From: Gemmatimonadota bacterium
GTDB taxonomy: Bacteria > Gemmatimonadota > Gemmatimonadetes > Longimicrobiales > Gaopeijiaceae
Assembly: GCA_022571515.1 (NCBI GenBank)
Contig: JACZXQ010000010.1
Span: 62,001-126,000, forward strand
DNA: 64,000 nt
Reading direction: 5' to 3'
Both the position numbers and the translations under genes were made by a program. Of the stretch, positions 27,645-35,657 are shown piece by piece. Under the pieces are notes generated by a model, which did no database searches, had not been told where the DNA came from, and saw only the letters and a program-made list of their open reading frames with translations. Numbering within the stretch: position 1 is the stretch's first letter; every line of letters begins with the position of its first letter.

Positions 27645-28472
27645 TCAAGCAGGCGTGGGTTCTCCTCGTTCCGACTCCCTGTACCAACGCGCGAACAGGA
27701 TGGTGATGGCGGTCCACAGGATGGCCGCGCCGCCGACTTTCATGAGCAGACCCGCCAGGGTCTGGTCGTCGCGGGTGGAGATACCGGGGAACGGCGGAGC
27801 GAGCTCGTAGGTGGCGTAGAGGGGAAGAGCAGTGAATGTCAGGTAGGCGAACGTGCCGGTGTTCACGAGCGTGGCAGCGATCAGGTAGCCGATCTTCATC
27901 GGATAGCCCCAACCACGCCGCTCGGGCACCGGTGCGACGATGGGCCACCAGAACAGCAGACCGGTCGCCAGCCACACCAGATCCAGCAGCATGTTTCCGG
28001 CCTGGCTCGGCATGAGCGTGTCCACCACGGGCGGCCAGTGGGTGGCTGCCAAGACGATCGTGAAGGTGGCGAGCGTGACGAGAGGGTGCGTCACCGCACG
28101 AAAGGGCCCCTCGGGGAGACGGCGTGCGAGGGCACGGTAGTCCTCCTCCCGAATCGAGAGCAGCAGCAGCGGCGGCGCGATCAAAGCGAGCACGAGGAAC
28201 TGGACCATGTGAACACTGGCCAGGTACCCGGCGCCGATCGCTCCGATGGGCCAGTCCAGGATGAGCCAGAGGGCACCCGCTGCTACCAGGAACGCGGTCC
28301 GTCGCCACGACGGCGATGAGGCATCCGAGAGCGCCTCATCCGTTTCCCTTCGCTCCAGGCGAAAAAAGGCGACCACGAGCCCTGCCACGAACAGCCACAC
28401 GCCAGGATAGGCTTGCCAGGTCCATGTCCACTCGACGCCGCGAGCCGCACACCACCAGATTATGTCCTTCAA
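27645..28472 (-). CDS. ctaG: Cytochrome c oxidase assembly protein, CtaG/caa3 type
   Basis: Integral membrane protein of 275 aa needed for building the copper centre of caa3-type oxidases (CtaG_Bacsu family, unrelated to Cox11). About seven helices are visible. Conserved features include LIAPPLLLLS after HMVQF in an early helix, THPLVTL, a histidine-bearing ATHWPPVVD segment and a late LPLYATYELAPP loop. The ATG overlaps the Sco stop as ATGA, so the two copper-delivery proteins are co-translated. No oxidase subunit genes are in the window. Confidence 0.88.
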   Translation of the reverse strand: MKDIIWWCAARGVEWTWTWQAYPGVWLFVAGLVVAFFRLERRETDEALSDASSPSWRRTAFLVAAGALWLILDWPIGAIGAGYLASVHMVQFLVLALIAPPLLLLSIREEDYRALARRLPEGPFRAVTHPLVTLATFTIVLAATHWPPVVDTLMPSQAGNMLLDLVWLATGLLFWWPIVAPVPERRGWGYPMKIGYLIAATLVNTGTFAYLTFTALPLYATYELAPPFPGISTRDDQTLAGLLMKVGGAAILWTAITILFARWYRESERGEPTPA

Positions 28473-29134
28473 CGCTCTCTTCCAGAACCGAAGCCCTCGC
28501 GGGCGAGGCGAGGAAGATCCTTTGCCCAGTCGGACTGCCGCGTCCCGAATGGATAAGCGATGTGGGCGAGGTTGTCGGGGGTGAAGGCCAGGACCTGGGC
28601 CGCGTGACCCACCATGTACCTCTCGGAATCCTGCGCCGGGTCCACGAAGGACGGGGCCAGCCCGAACGACCGTTCGATATCGTTGACCTGCTCGACTGTG
28701 CCGAGCAGACCCACGAACGACTCGTCGAACCCGTCCAGCCAGCTTCGGAGGCGCTCGGGCGTGTCACGCTCGGGATCGGTGGACACGAAGACCACCTTGA
28801 TGCGGCTGCGTAACTCGTACGGGAAGTCGCGCATCACGGCCGCGATGCTCGCAAGATGAATAGGGCAGATGTCCGGACAGTTCGTGTAGCCGAAGAACAG
28901 CAGGGTGAGGGATCCCTCGGTCTCAGAGGCGAACTCGAAGGGTCGGCCCTCTGTGTCGCGAAGGGAGAAGTCCACCTTCGGGACAGGTTTCTCGAGCACC
29001 GAGCCGTACCAGCCGGTGGCGTCGTCGAGATCCGCGGAGCCGTCCTTGCCACCACAGGCGACGCCCGCCAGTACGATCAGCACGGCCGAGAGGGCCAGGT
29101 GACAGGAACGCATGGATCTACTGGGTTTGCGCAT
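28469..29134 (-). CDS. SCO1/SenC family copper chaperone
   Basis: Membrane-anchored thioredoxin-fold protein that delivers copper to the CuA site of cytochrome oxidase, 221 aa. The copper-binding CPDIC is in FFGYTNCPDICPIHLAS, and the distal His is in YMVGHAAQVLAF. An N-terminal membrane segment or lipoprotein signal precedes them (LSAVLIVLAGVAC, an imperfect lipobox). The ATG at 29134 follows AAGGGG by 5 nt and is preferred to ATG 29113, which lacks a ribosome site. It is co-translated with CtaG. Confidence 0.92.
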   Translation of the reverse strand: MRKPSRSMRSCHLALSAVLIVLAGVACGGKDGSADLDDATGWYGSVLEKPVPKVDFSLRDTEGRPFEFASETEGSLTLLFFGYTNCPDICPIHLASIAAVMRDFPYELRSRIKVVFVSTDPERDTPERLRSWLDGFDESFVGLLGTVEQVNDIERSFGLAPSFVDPAQDSERYMVGHAAQVLAFTPDNLAHIAYPFGTRQSDWAKDLPRLAREGFGSGRER

Positions 29135-29256
29135 CCGCCCCTTACACCCGCGACGCCTTGCGGTGCCTGGGTGCATGGCGATCGCCTTGCACCGTCTATA
29201 CCCCGGTGCCAGCTTGACCGTCGCGGTCCACGAAGCGCACAAAGGGAGGACCAGGG

Positions 29257-30027
29257 GTGAATGCTCGGAGAACTGCGGTCGGGGCGGGCTGCTTGTCATG
29301 GTACTGGTGATGATGATGGCTGGTCTTACCGCGCCGATCACAGCGCAGATTCCGGAGGAGTTTACCAACCTGAAGGTCCTGCCGGAGGACATTCCGCAGC
29401 GGCGGTTGCTGACCATTATGCGAGGCTTCACCCGGGCGCTGGGCGTGCGATGCTCGACCTGTCACGTGGGCGAGGAGGGCCAAGACCTCTCCGAGTACGA
29501 CTTCGCTTCGGACGACGAAGCGACCAAGCGTACGGCGCGCGAGATGCTCGAGATGGTGCAGTCGATCAACGAAAACGTCATCTCCTCCCTGGCGGACCGC
29601 GGGACCCCCGAGATCGAGGTCAGCTGCGTGACCTGCCACGCCGGGAGGCGTAGGCCGACCACGCTCGTCCAGGAGCTGACCTGGGCGTCGGCCGACGGGG
29701 GTTGGGAGGCCCGCCGAGGCTCGCTACCACGAGCTGCGGGAGCGGTACTACGGGCTGGGTACGCTCGATTTCGGCCCCCGCACATTGGAGGACTTTGCGA
29801 CCGGGCTCTTGAGAGCCGACGATCTTCCTGGAGCGTTGGCCGCTCTCGATTTGAACCTGGAACTCCACCCCGAGTCGGCAAACAACTGGGCCCTCAAAGG
29901 CCAAGTCCATATGCGCTCCGACCAGACCGAAGAAGCGATCGCCGCACTCGAGCGGTCCCTCGAGCTCCTTCCCGGGAATCCGCGCGTGCTGCAGGTGCTG
30001 GAGCGCCTGAAGGCCGAAGGCGATTGA
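29257..30027 (+). pseudogene. Di-haem cytochrome c (reaction-centre cytochrome family) with TPR tail, broken by two frameshifts
   Basis: The intact parent would be a secreted electron carrier. GTG 29257 follows a strong AAAGGGAGGA and encodes a basic signal start (MNARRTAVGAGC), but this frame stops at once. The hydrophobic core and mature protein continue in a second frame from about 29290. Both haem motifs, CSTCH and CVTCH, lie in that second frame (29298-29700). The C-terminal TPR-like part (LPGALAALDLNLELHPESAN, then EEAIAALERSLELLPGNPR) lies back in the first frame from about 29712, where an extra C in GGCCCGCC explains the shift. So one base seems lost near 29290 and one gained near 29711. 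This may be decay or assembly error; either base fix restores a full protein. Confidence 0.72.
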
Positions 30028-30063
30028 CCGCCTGACGAGCCGAGGTTCACCAAGGGAGGACAC

Positions 30064-31530
30064 ATGACCCAGGCCGTTACTGAACCTGTCGACGTACAGA
30101 ACTACATCGGTGGCATGTGGCGTCCGTCCGCGGGCGACCGGACCCTCCCGATTCAGGACCCGGCCTCCGCCGAGATTCTGGGCCAGGTGCCGTTGTCGAC
30201 CGCGTCGGACGTGCACGCTGCTGTCGCCGCGGCCGCCGAGGCTTTTCCGGCCTGGAGAGCCACACCCGCCGTGGAGCGGGCTCGTATCCTCTTCCGCCTG
30301 AAGGCGCTGCTCGAGGAGAACAAGGAGGACCTCGCCCGCAGCCTGAGCCGTGAGCACGGCAAGATCGTGGCGGAGTGCCGGGGCGAGGTGCAGCGCTGTA
30401 TCGAGAACGTCGAGCACGCCTGCGGCATCCCCACGCTCATGATGGGGGAGACGCTCGAGGACATCGCGCCGGGCATCGATTGCGCCACCTACCGGCAGCC
30501 GCTGGGCGTGTTCGCGGCCGTAACGCCCTACAACTTTCCGGTGATGATCCCGCTCTGGTTCTGGCCGTACGCGGTCGCCACGGGAAACACGTTCGTGCTG
30601 AAGCCCAGCGAGCAGGATCCGCTCACCCATCAGCGGATCGTCGACCTGTCTGCCCAGGCGGGCCTGCCTGCCGGCGTGCTCAATGTCGTGCACGGCGACA
30701 AGGAGGCCGTCACCGCCCTCATGGAGCACCCCGACGTTCGCGGGATCTCCTTCGTGGGGTCCAGCCAGGTCGCGCGCACGGTCTATGCGGCGGCGGCGGC
30801 TTCCGGCAAGCGGGTGCAAGCGTTCGGTGGGGCCAAGAACCATTTGGTGGTTCTGCCCGACGCCGACGTCGACGAGGCGGCGAACGTCTGCATGGCCTCG
30901 ATCTTCGGTTCGTCCGGGCAGCGTTGTCTGGCCGGGAGCATCGTGGTGGGTGTGGGGAGCGCCTACGAGTCTGTACGCGAGCGCCTCGTGGACGGCGCGC
31001 GCGGGCTCACCCTCGGATATGGGCTCGACGAGGCCACGGACATGGGCCCGGTCATTTCGGCCCGGCACCGTGATCGCGTCTCGAGCTATATAGACGCCGG
31101 CGAGAGCGAGGGCGCGACGCTCGTGGTGGACGGGCGCGGGGCGTCTGTGGGCGGCTATCCGGACGGCAACTGGATAGGACCCACCGTCTTCGAGGACGTG
31201 AGCCCCGACATGAAGATCGGGACGGACGAGGTGTTTGGGCCGGTGGTTGGCCTGGCGCGCGTGGATTCGGCCGAGGAGGCGGTCGAGCTCATGCACCGAA
31301 ACCACTATGGGAACGCGTGCTCGATCTTCACGCGGAGCGGCAAGGCCGCGCGCGACTTCCGCTACGCGGCCGGCATCAGCATGATCGGGGTGAACATCGG
31401 GGTGGCAGCACCCATGGCGTTCTTCCCGTTCGGGGGGTCACGTGGCTCGTTCTACGGCGACCTCAAGGCGCAGGGCAGGGACGCCATCGAGTTCTATACA
31501 GACCAGCGCGTGGTCATCAGCCGCTGGTAG
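30064..31530 (+). CDS. mmsA: CoA-acylating methylmalonate/malonate-semialdehyde dehydrogenase
   Basis: Oxidises (methyl)malonate semialdehyde with NAD and CoA to propionyl-CoA or acetyl-CoA. The 488-aa ALDH-fold protein has catalytic Cys about 288 in SGQRCLAGS. The MMSDH-specific GGAKNHLVVLPDAD replaces the usual ELGGK Glu region, which is how this CoA-using subfamily is told from ordinary aldehyde dehydrogenases; GGSRGSFYGD near the C-terminus also fits. GGGAGG precedes the ATG. It is followed after 8 bp by a class-III transaminase, forming a pathway for beta-alanine or beta-aminoisobutyrate: transamination to the semialdehyde, then oxidation. Confidence 0.92.
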   Translation: MTQAVTEPVDVQNYIGGMWRPSAGDRTLPIQDPASAEILGQVPLSTASDVHAAVAAAAEAFPAWRATPAVERARILFRLKALLEENKEDLARSLSREHGKIVAECRGEVQRCIENVEHACGIPTLMMGETLEDIAPGIDCATYRQPLGVFAAVTPYNFPVMIPLWFWPYAVATGNTFVLKPSEQDPLTHQRIVDLSAQAGLPAGVLNVVHGDKEAVTALMEHPDVRGISFVGSSQVARTVYAAAAASGKRVQAFGGAKNHLVVLPDADVDEAANVCMASIFGSSGQRCLAGSIVVGVGSAYESVRERLVDGARGLTLGYGLDEATDMGPVISARHRDRVSSYIDAGESEGATLVVDGRGASVGGYPDGNWIGPTVFEDVSPDMKIGTDEVFGPVVGLARVDSAEEAVELMHRNHYGNACSIFTRSGKAARDFRYAAGISMIGVNIGVAAPMAFFPFGGSRGSFYGDLKAQGRDAIEFYTDQRVVISRW

Positions 31531-31538
31531 GAGGCCAA

Positions 31539-32870
31539 ATGAGCGAGTCAGCCCAGACCCCACCCGCCGCTACCCGGAGCCAGGAAGTGCTGGCGCGCCA
31601 GGCGGATCTCATCTTCCCCTGCGTGAAGCCGCTCTACGACGAGCCGGTCGTGCTGGAGAGCGGCGAAGGCGTGCGCGTCCGAGATGTCGACGGCCGCGAA
31701 TACCTGGACTTTTTCAGCGGGATTCTCACGACCTCGGTCGGACACTGTCATCCGGAGGTGGTGGGACGCATCACGGATCAGTTGGGCCTCCTGGGGCACA
31801 CGTCCACGTTGTACGTGACGGAGCCGCAGATCGAGGCCGCCCAGCGCCTGGCCGACATCGCGCCCGGCGACCTCGAGAAGACGTTCTTCACGAACAGCGG
31901 TACCGAGGCAGTCGAGACCGCCATCATGATGGCCTGCCTCTACACGGGCCGCTCGGAAGTGGTCGCGCTCCGCCAGGGTTACCACGGGCGAAGCTTCCTG
32001 GCCACGAGCGCCACCGCCCACGCTGCCTGGCGTCCCCTGGCCACGCCGGTGGCGGGCATCAAGCATGCCATCACGCCCTATCCGTACCGTTGCCCGTTCA
32101 AGCAACCATGCGACGAGAGTTGCGCCGAGGCGTTCGCACGGGACCTCGAAGAGGTCATCCTCACCACCACGAACGGCAAGCCGGCGGCGTTCATCGCCGA
32201 GACGGTCATGGGGGTCGGCGGCTACATCGTGCCCCCGGATGGTTATTTCCAGCGCGTCGCCGAGATCATCCGGGGTTACGGAGGTCTCCTGATCATCGAC
32301 GAAGTGCAGGCGGGCCTCGGGCGCACCGGCAAGTGGTTCGGTATCGAGCACTGGGACGTCGAGCCGGATATCATGGTCCTGGCAAAAGGCATCGGGAACG
32401 GCATGCCCGTAGGCGCCACGATCACTCGGGGGGAGATCGCCGAGGCCTGGACGGCCAAGACGATTTCCACCTTCGGCGGCAACCCGGTCTCGATGGCGGG
32501 TGTGGCAGCCACCCTCGAGATCCTGCAACGCGAGAACGCTCCCGCCAACGCGCAGCAGCGTGGCACCGAGGTCTGGGCGGGCCTCCTGGAACTCAAGGCC
32601 CGCCATCACTGGATCGGCGACGCGCGCGGCATGGGCCTCATGCAGGCCATGGAAATGGTCGAGGACCGCGACACCAAGGAGCCCAGCCCCACCAAGGCGA
32701 AGGCGCTGCTCGAGGCCGCCAAGGACGAGGGGCTGCTGGTCGGGATCGGTGGGATGAACGGCCACGTGATCCGGATCGGACCCTCACTGCTGATCACTGA
32801 AGACGAAGTGGCGGAAGGACTCGACAAGCTGCATGCCGCCTGTGACCGGGTGACGCGGGATTCGCTGTGA
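31539..32870 (+). CDS. Class-III pyridoxal-phosphate aminotransferase (omega-amino acid/AGXT2-like)
   Basis: Transfers the amino group of an omega-amino acid to pyruvate or glyoxylate. The 443-aa protein shows the PLP-fold marks: TFFTNSGTEAVETA (phosphate cup), YHGRSFLATSA, LLIIDEVQAGLGRTGKWF, the Schiff-base Lys about 283 in MVLAKGIGNGMP and STFGGNPVSMA. A TAGGAGG ribosome site precedes the ATG. It is paired with mmsA, which would consume malonate or methylmalonate semialdehyde, so beta-alanine or 3-aminoisobutyrate is the likely donor. The stop overlaps the next small gene (GTGA). Confidence 0.9.
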   Translation: MSESAQTPPAATRSQEVLARQADLIFPCVKPLYDEPVVLESGEGVRVRDVDGREYLDFFSGILTTSVGHCHPEVVGRITDQLGLLGHTSTLYVTEPQIEAAQRLADIAPGDLEKTFFTNSGTEAVETAIMMACLYTGRSEVVALRQGYHGRSFLATSATAHAAWRPLATPVAGIKHAITPYPYRCPFKQPCDESCAEAFARDLEEVILTTTNGKPAAFIAETVMGVGGYIVPPDGYFQRVAEIIRGYGGLLIIDEVQAGLGRTGKWFGIEHWDVEPDIMVLAKGIGNGMPVGATITRGEIAEAWTAKTISTFGGNPVSMAGVAATLEILQRENAPANAQQRGTEVWAGLLELKARHHWIGDARGMGLMQAMEMVEDRDTKEPSPTKAKALLEAAKDEGLLVGIGGMNGHVIRIGPSLLITEDEVAEGLDKLHAACDRVTRDSL

Positions 32871-32971
32871 TCGCGGGCCTGCACTGGACCGCATGGCTGC
32901 TTCTGGCGGTCTCGGTCGGGCTCGGATTGACGGTCGAGCTGGCCTTCTACCGGGCACGTAGGAAGCCTTGA
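32867..32971 (+). CDS. 34-residue single-helix membrane microprotein, probable symporter partner
   Basis: A tiny reading frame precisely wedged between transaminase and symporter: its GTG overlaps the transaminase stop as GTGA and its TGA overlaps the symporter TTG start as TTGA. It encodes one membrane helix (WTAWLLLAVSVGLGLTVELA) followed by a basic FYRARRKP tail, so the C-terminus should be cytoplasmic. Symporters of the SSS family are known to have small membrane partners (for example YhdT with PanF, YjcH with ActP), but this one is shorter and I recognise no family. The double coupling is the main evidence that it is translated. Confidence 0.6.
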   Translation: MIAGLHWTAWLLLAVSVGLGLTVELAFYRARRKP

Positions 32972-34461
32972 GCTCGGCCATCATCGTCGCGGTTCTGGTC
33001 GTCTACTTGGTGATCCTTCTGGCCATCGGCCTGTGGGGAAGCCGCGAGTCGGGCAGCATCGCGGGCTACTACCTGGCGGGGAAGAAACTGCCGTCCTGGG
33101 TGATCGCCTTCAGCTCCAACTCCACGGGCGAGAGCGCCTGGTTGCTCCTCGGCCTTACGGGTATGGGCTACGCGATCGGCATCCACGCGCTCTGGGTCGT
33201 CCTGGGCGAGGTGCTCGGGGTGACGCTCGCGTGGGTGTTCGTGGCGCGGCGGTTCAAGGAGTATACGGACCGCTACGACTCGATCACGGTCGCCGATTAC
33301 CTGACCGACCGCTTCCATGACCGCCAACACCTTTTCCGGCTGATCGGCGCAGTGATCCTGCTCAGCATGGTGACCGCCTACACGGCCGCCCAGCTCACGG
33401 CCTCTGGGCTGGCGTTCGGATCGTTCCTGGGCACCGGGTACCGCACCGGCGTACTCATCGGTGCCGGCGTGATCCTCTACTACACGACGGTGGGTGGATT
33501 CAAGGCCGTGGCCTACAGCGATCTGCTCCAGGGGGTGCTCATGTTCGCCTGCCTCCTGGTGCTCCCGTTCGTGGGGATCGGCGCGGCCGGAGGGTGGAAC
33601 GCGATGATCGGCACTCTGGGGTCACAGGACCCGGCGCTGCTGCGCCCCATGGGCGAGCTCGGGCTCACGTTCCCCGGGATCATCAGCGCGGCGGGGTTCG
33701 TCGCGATCGGCTTTGCCTTCCTGGGATCACCGCAACTCCTCACGCGTTTCATGGCCGCCAGGAGTCAGCACGAGATTGTGCGCGGCAGCTTGCTGGCGGT
33801 CGTCTGCATCATCGTGTTCGATATCGGTGCCGTGTTCAGCGGCATGGCCGGCAGGGCGCTCTTCCCGGGCCTGGCGGACCCTGAGACGATCCTGCCCGAG
33901 ATGAGCGCCGCGCTCTTCCCGGCCGTGTTCACCGGGATCTTCCTGGTGGTCGTCTTGGCCGCGATCATGTCCACGGTGGATTCGCTGCTGATCCTGGCCT
34001 CGTCGTCCGTGATCCGCGATGTGGTCCAGCAGATCTTCAAGCCGGAGATCTCCGAGAGGCATCTTTCCCACTACGGGAAGGCGGTCACCGTGGTCATCGG
34101 TGGCGCGGCACTGGGTCTGGCGCTCGTCAAGGCCCGCATGATCTTCTGGTTCGTGCTGTTCGCCTGGTCGGGGATCGCCAGCGCGTTTACGCCCGTCGTG
34201 TTGTGCTCGCTCTTCTGGAAGCGGACCACCCGGGCGGGCGCCGTGGCGGGCATGGTGGCCGGATTCGTCACCACTGTGGGGTGGGTGCTGTTCTTCAAGT
34301 CTGGGTTCTATGATCTCTACGAGATGATCCCGGGGTTCGCCGCTGGGTTCATGGTGACCATCGGGGTGAGCCTCGTGACGGAGCCACCCGATGGAGCCGT
34401 CGAGGAGATGTCCTCGGTCGAGGCCGCGGTCGGCCCTGTTTTCGGCGTCGGGCCCACGTAG
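32968..34461 (+). CDS. Sodium:solute symporter family protein (PutP-like)
   Basis: Inner-membrane Na+-coupled importer of the SSS family, 497 aa, about 13 helices. The family signature appears as GFVAIGFAFLGSPQLLTRFMAA (TM6 region), and AAIMSTVDSLLILASSSVIRD is the conserved TM8 segment with Ser/Thr residues that bind sodium. An early SFSSNSTGESAW-like stretch (AFSSNSTGESAWLLLG) is typical of PutP/PanF relatives. The TTG start overlaps the microprotein stop. By context it probably imports a beta-amino acid for the upstream transaminase and dehydrogenase; proline is the alternative. Its last 145 bp overlap the convergent nuclease gene. Confidence 0.9.
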   Translation: MSSAIIVAVLVVYLVILLAIGLWGSRESGSIAGYYLAGKKLPSWVIAFSSNSTGESAWLLLGLTGMGYAIGIHALWVVLGEVLGVTLAWVFVARRFKEYTDRYDSITVADYLTDRFHDRQHLFRLIGAVILLSMVTAYTAAQLTASGLAFGSFLGTGYRTGVLIGAGVILYYTTVGGFKAVAYSDLLQGVLMFACLLVLPFVGIGAAGGWNAMIGTLGSQDPALLRPMGELGLTFPGIISAAGFVAIGFAFLGSPQLLTRFMAARSQHEIVRGSLLAVVCIIVFDIGAVFSGMAGRALFPGLADPETILPEMSAALFPAVFTGIFLVVVLAAIMSTVDSLLILASSSVIRDVVQQIFKPEISERHLSHYGKAVTVVIGGAALGLALVKARMIFWFVLFAWSGIASAFTPVVLCSLFWKRTTRAGAVAGMVAGFVTTVGWVLFFKSGFYDLYEMIPGFAAGFMVTIGVSLVTEPPDGAVEEMSSVEAAVGPVFGVGPT

Positions 34462-35519
34462 TTCGCCAACCACTCCTTGGGCGACGTCGTCCGCTCGAGT
34501 TCTTTGGGGTTCAGCTTGAACCAGCGCGCCACCAGGAGAATCTCCGCGGCCTCGAGTGGCCGAAGCGCCGCGAGTCCCTTCTCAGTGCTCGAGAAGACCT
34601 GCTCCACTGCCTTGCCGGTCCGGATGCGCTGGGCGTGGCTCGTCGGAAGGCGTAACTCTTTGCGGATGCGGCCCCGCCGTATGAGGTAGATGCGATCATC
34701 GCCGTTGAAGCCAGGCACTCGATACACGAACGACAGGCTCTCCACTCGTCCGCGGAACGCCGCGAGTTGTTTCTGGAAGGCGCCGAGGCGTTCGAGCCGG
34801 TCGCGGAGCAGCGCTGCATACTCGAAGTCCATGCGACTGGAAGCCTCCTCCATCCGGGCCTCGAGGTCGCGTAGCAGCGCATCGTTCGTTCCCTCCAAAA
34901 AGCGGCGCGTGGTGCGCACTTTGGCGAGGTAATCCTCGCTGGTGGTGCGGCCGCAGCACGGCGCGAGGCAGCTGCCCAGGTCGGCTCGCATGCAGAGCGG
35001 GACCCGGCCCCCGGAAAAAATCTCCAACTGATCCCCGAAAAAGACCGGCGTCGTGCTCGGGCAGTCCCTCAGGCCGATCGCGTGGGCCAGCTCACGGACG
35101 GTCTGGGCGACGGCCCCCACGGCGGGAAACGGCCCGAAGTAGGTCGAGCCGTCCGCGAGTATGCGGGTGACCGGGACCAGGCGTGGAGCTCTTTCCGCCG
35201 TGATCTTCACGAATGCGTAGGCACGCTTCCGCTTATGCTGGACGTTGAAGCGCGGACGCCAGCGCTGAATGAGCTTCATCTCCCGGACCAACGCGGCGAA
35301 CTCGTTCGGGACGTACTCCCAACGAATCCGATTGGCCTCCCGGATCAGCTTGGAGGCCTTCTCCTCGGGCGCGGCGGTGAAGTACGAAAGGAGCCGGCTC
35401 CTCACATGGACGGATTTGCCCACGTATAGCGGATGCCCGTCCTCTCCCAGCATCTGGTAGATGCCAGGGCGGTTCTCCGCGTAGCTGCGGACAAACTCCC
35501 TGAGGGCGGTCGTCGGCAA
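34317..35519 (-). CDS. GIY-YIG nuclease resembling the N-terminal half of UvrC (Cho-like)
   Basis: A DNA incision enzyme of 400 aa. Residues about 15-95 form a GIY-YIG domain (RPGIYQMLGEDGHPLYVGKS; NEFAALVREMKLIQRWRPRFN). The UvrC cysteine cluster follows (CMRADLGSCLAPCC, known in UvrC as an iron-sulphur site). A UVR motif (MEEASSRMDFEYAALLRDRLERL) comes at about 225-250. The RNase-H-like 5' nuclease and HhH domains of full UvrC (about 600 aa) are absent, as in Cho, which makes only the 3' cut. Start is TTG 35519 with CAGGAG 8 nt upstream. The last 48 codons run antisense to the symporter gene, with low-complexity sequence. Confidence 0.85.
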   Translation of the reverse strand: MPTTALREFVRSYAENRPGIYQMLGEDGHPLYVGKSVHVRSRLLSYFTAAPEEKASKLIREANRIRWEYVPNEFAALVREMKLIQRWRPRFNVQHKRKRAYAFVKITAERAPRLVPVTRILADGSTYFGPFPAVGAVAQTVRELAHAIGLRDCPSTTPVFFGDQLEIFSGGRVPLCMRADLGSCLAPCCGRTTSEDYLAKVRTTRRFLEGTNDALLRDLEARMEEASSRMDFEYAALLRDRLERLGAFQKQLAAFRGRVESLSFVYRVPGFNGDDRIYLIRRGRIRKELRLPTSHAQRIRTGKAVEQVFSSTEKGLAALRPLEAAEILLVARWFKLNPKELERTTSPKEWLANYVGPTPKTGPTAASTEDISSTAPSGGSVTRLTPMVTMNPAANPGIIS

Positions 35520-35657
35520 GCGGTGGACTCCTGGGTGACGGTGGACTTTCGCTTTTCCTTCGGTAAGATAGGTCCGGGGTCAGCCGTGGTACAACCGGCC
35601 GAAAAAATGGCCCGAATAGGCATTGCTGCCCTGGTACCGGGGCAGCTACTCTCCTTC

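Noticed and set aside
29112-30035. A single long frame covering the cytochrome and a basic C-terminal tail
   Set aside because: After about 29710 the frame turns into low-complexity Arg/Ser/Pro sequence, while a good TPR-like sequence continues in another frame; the start also lies in non-coding sequence overlapping sco.
30683-31093. Alternative frames within mmsA, the transaminase and the symporter, some over 400 codons
   Set aside because: They are Arg/Pro/Gly-rich shadows expected in high-GC DNA; all conserved motifs lie in the annotated frames.
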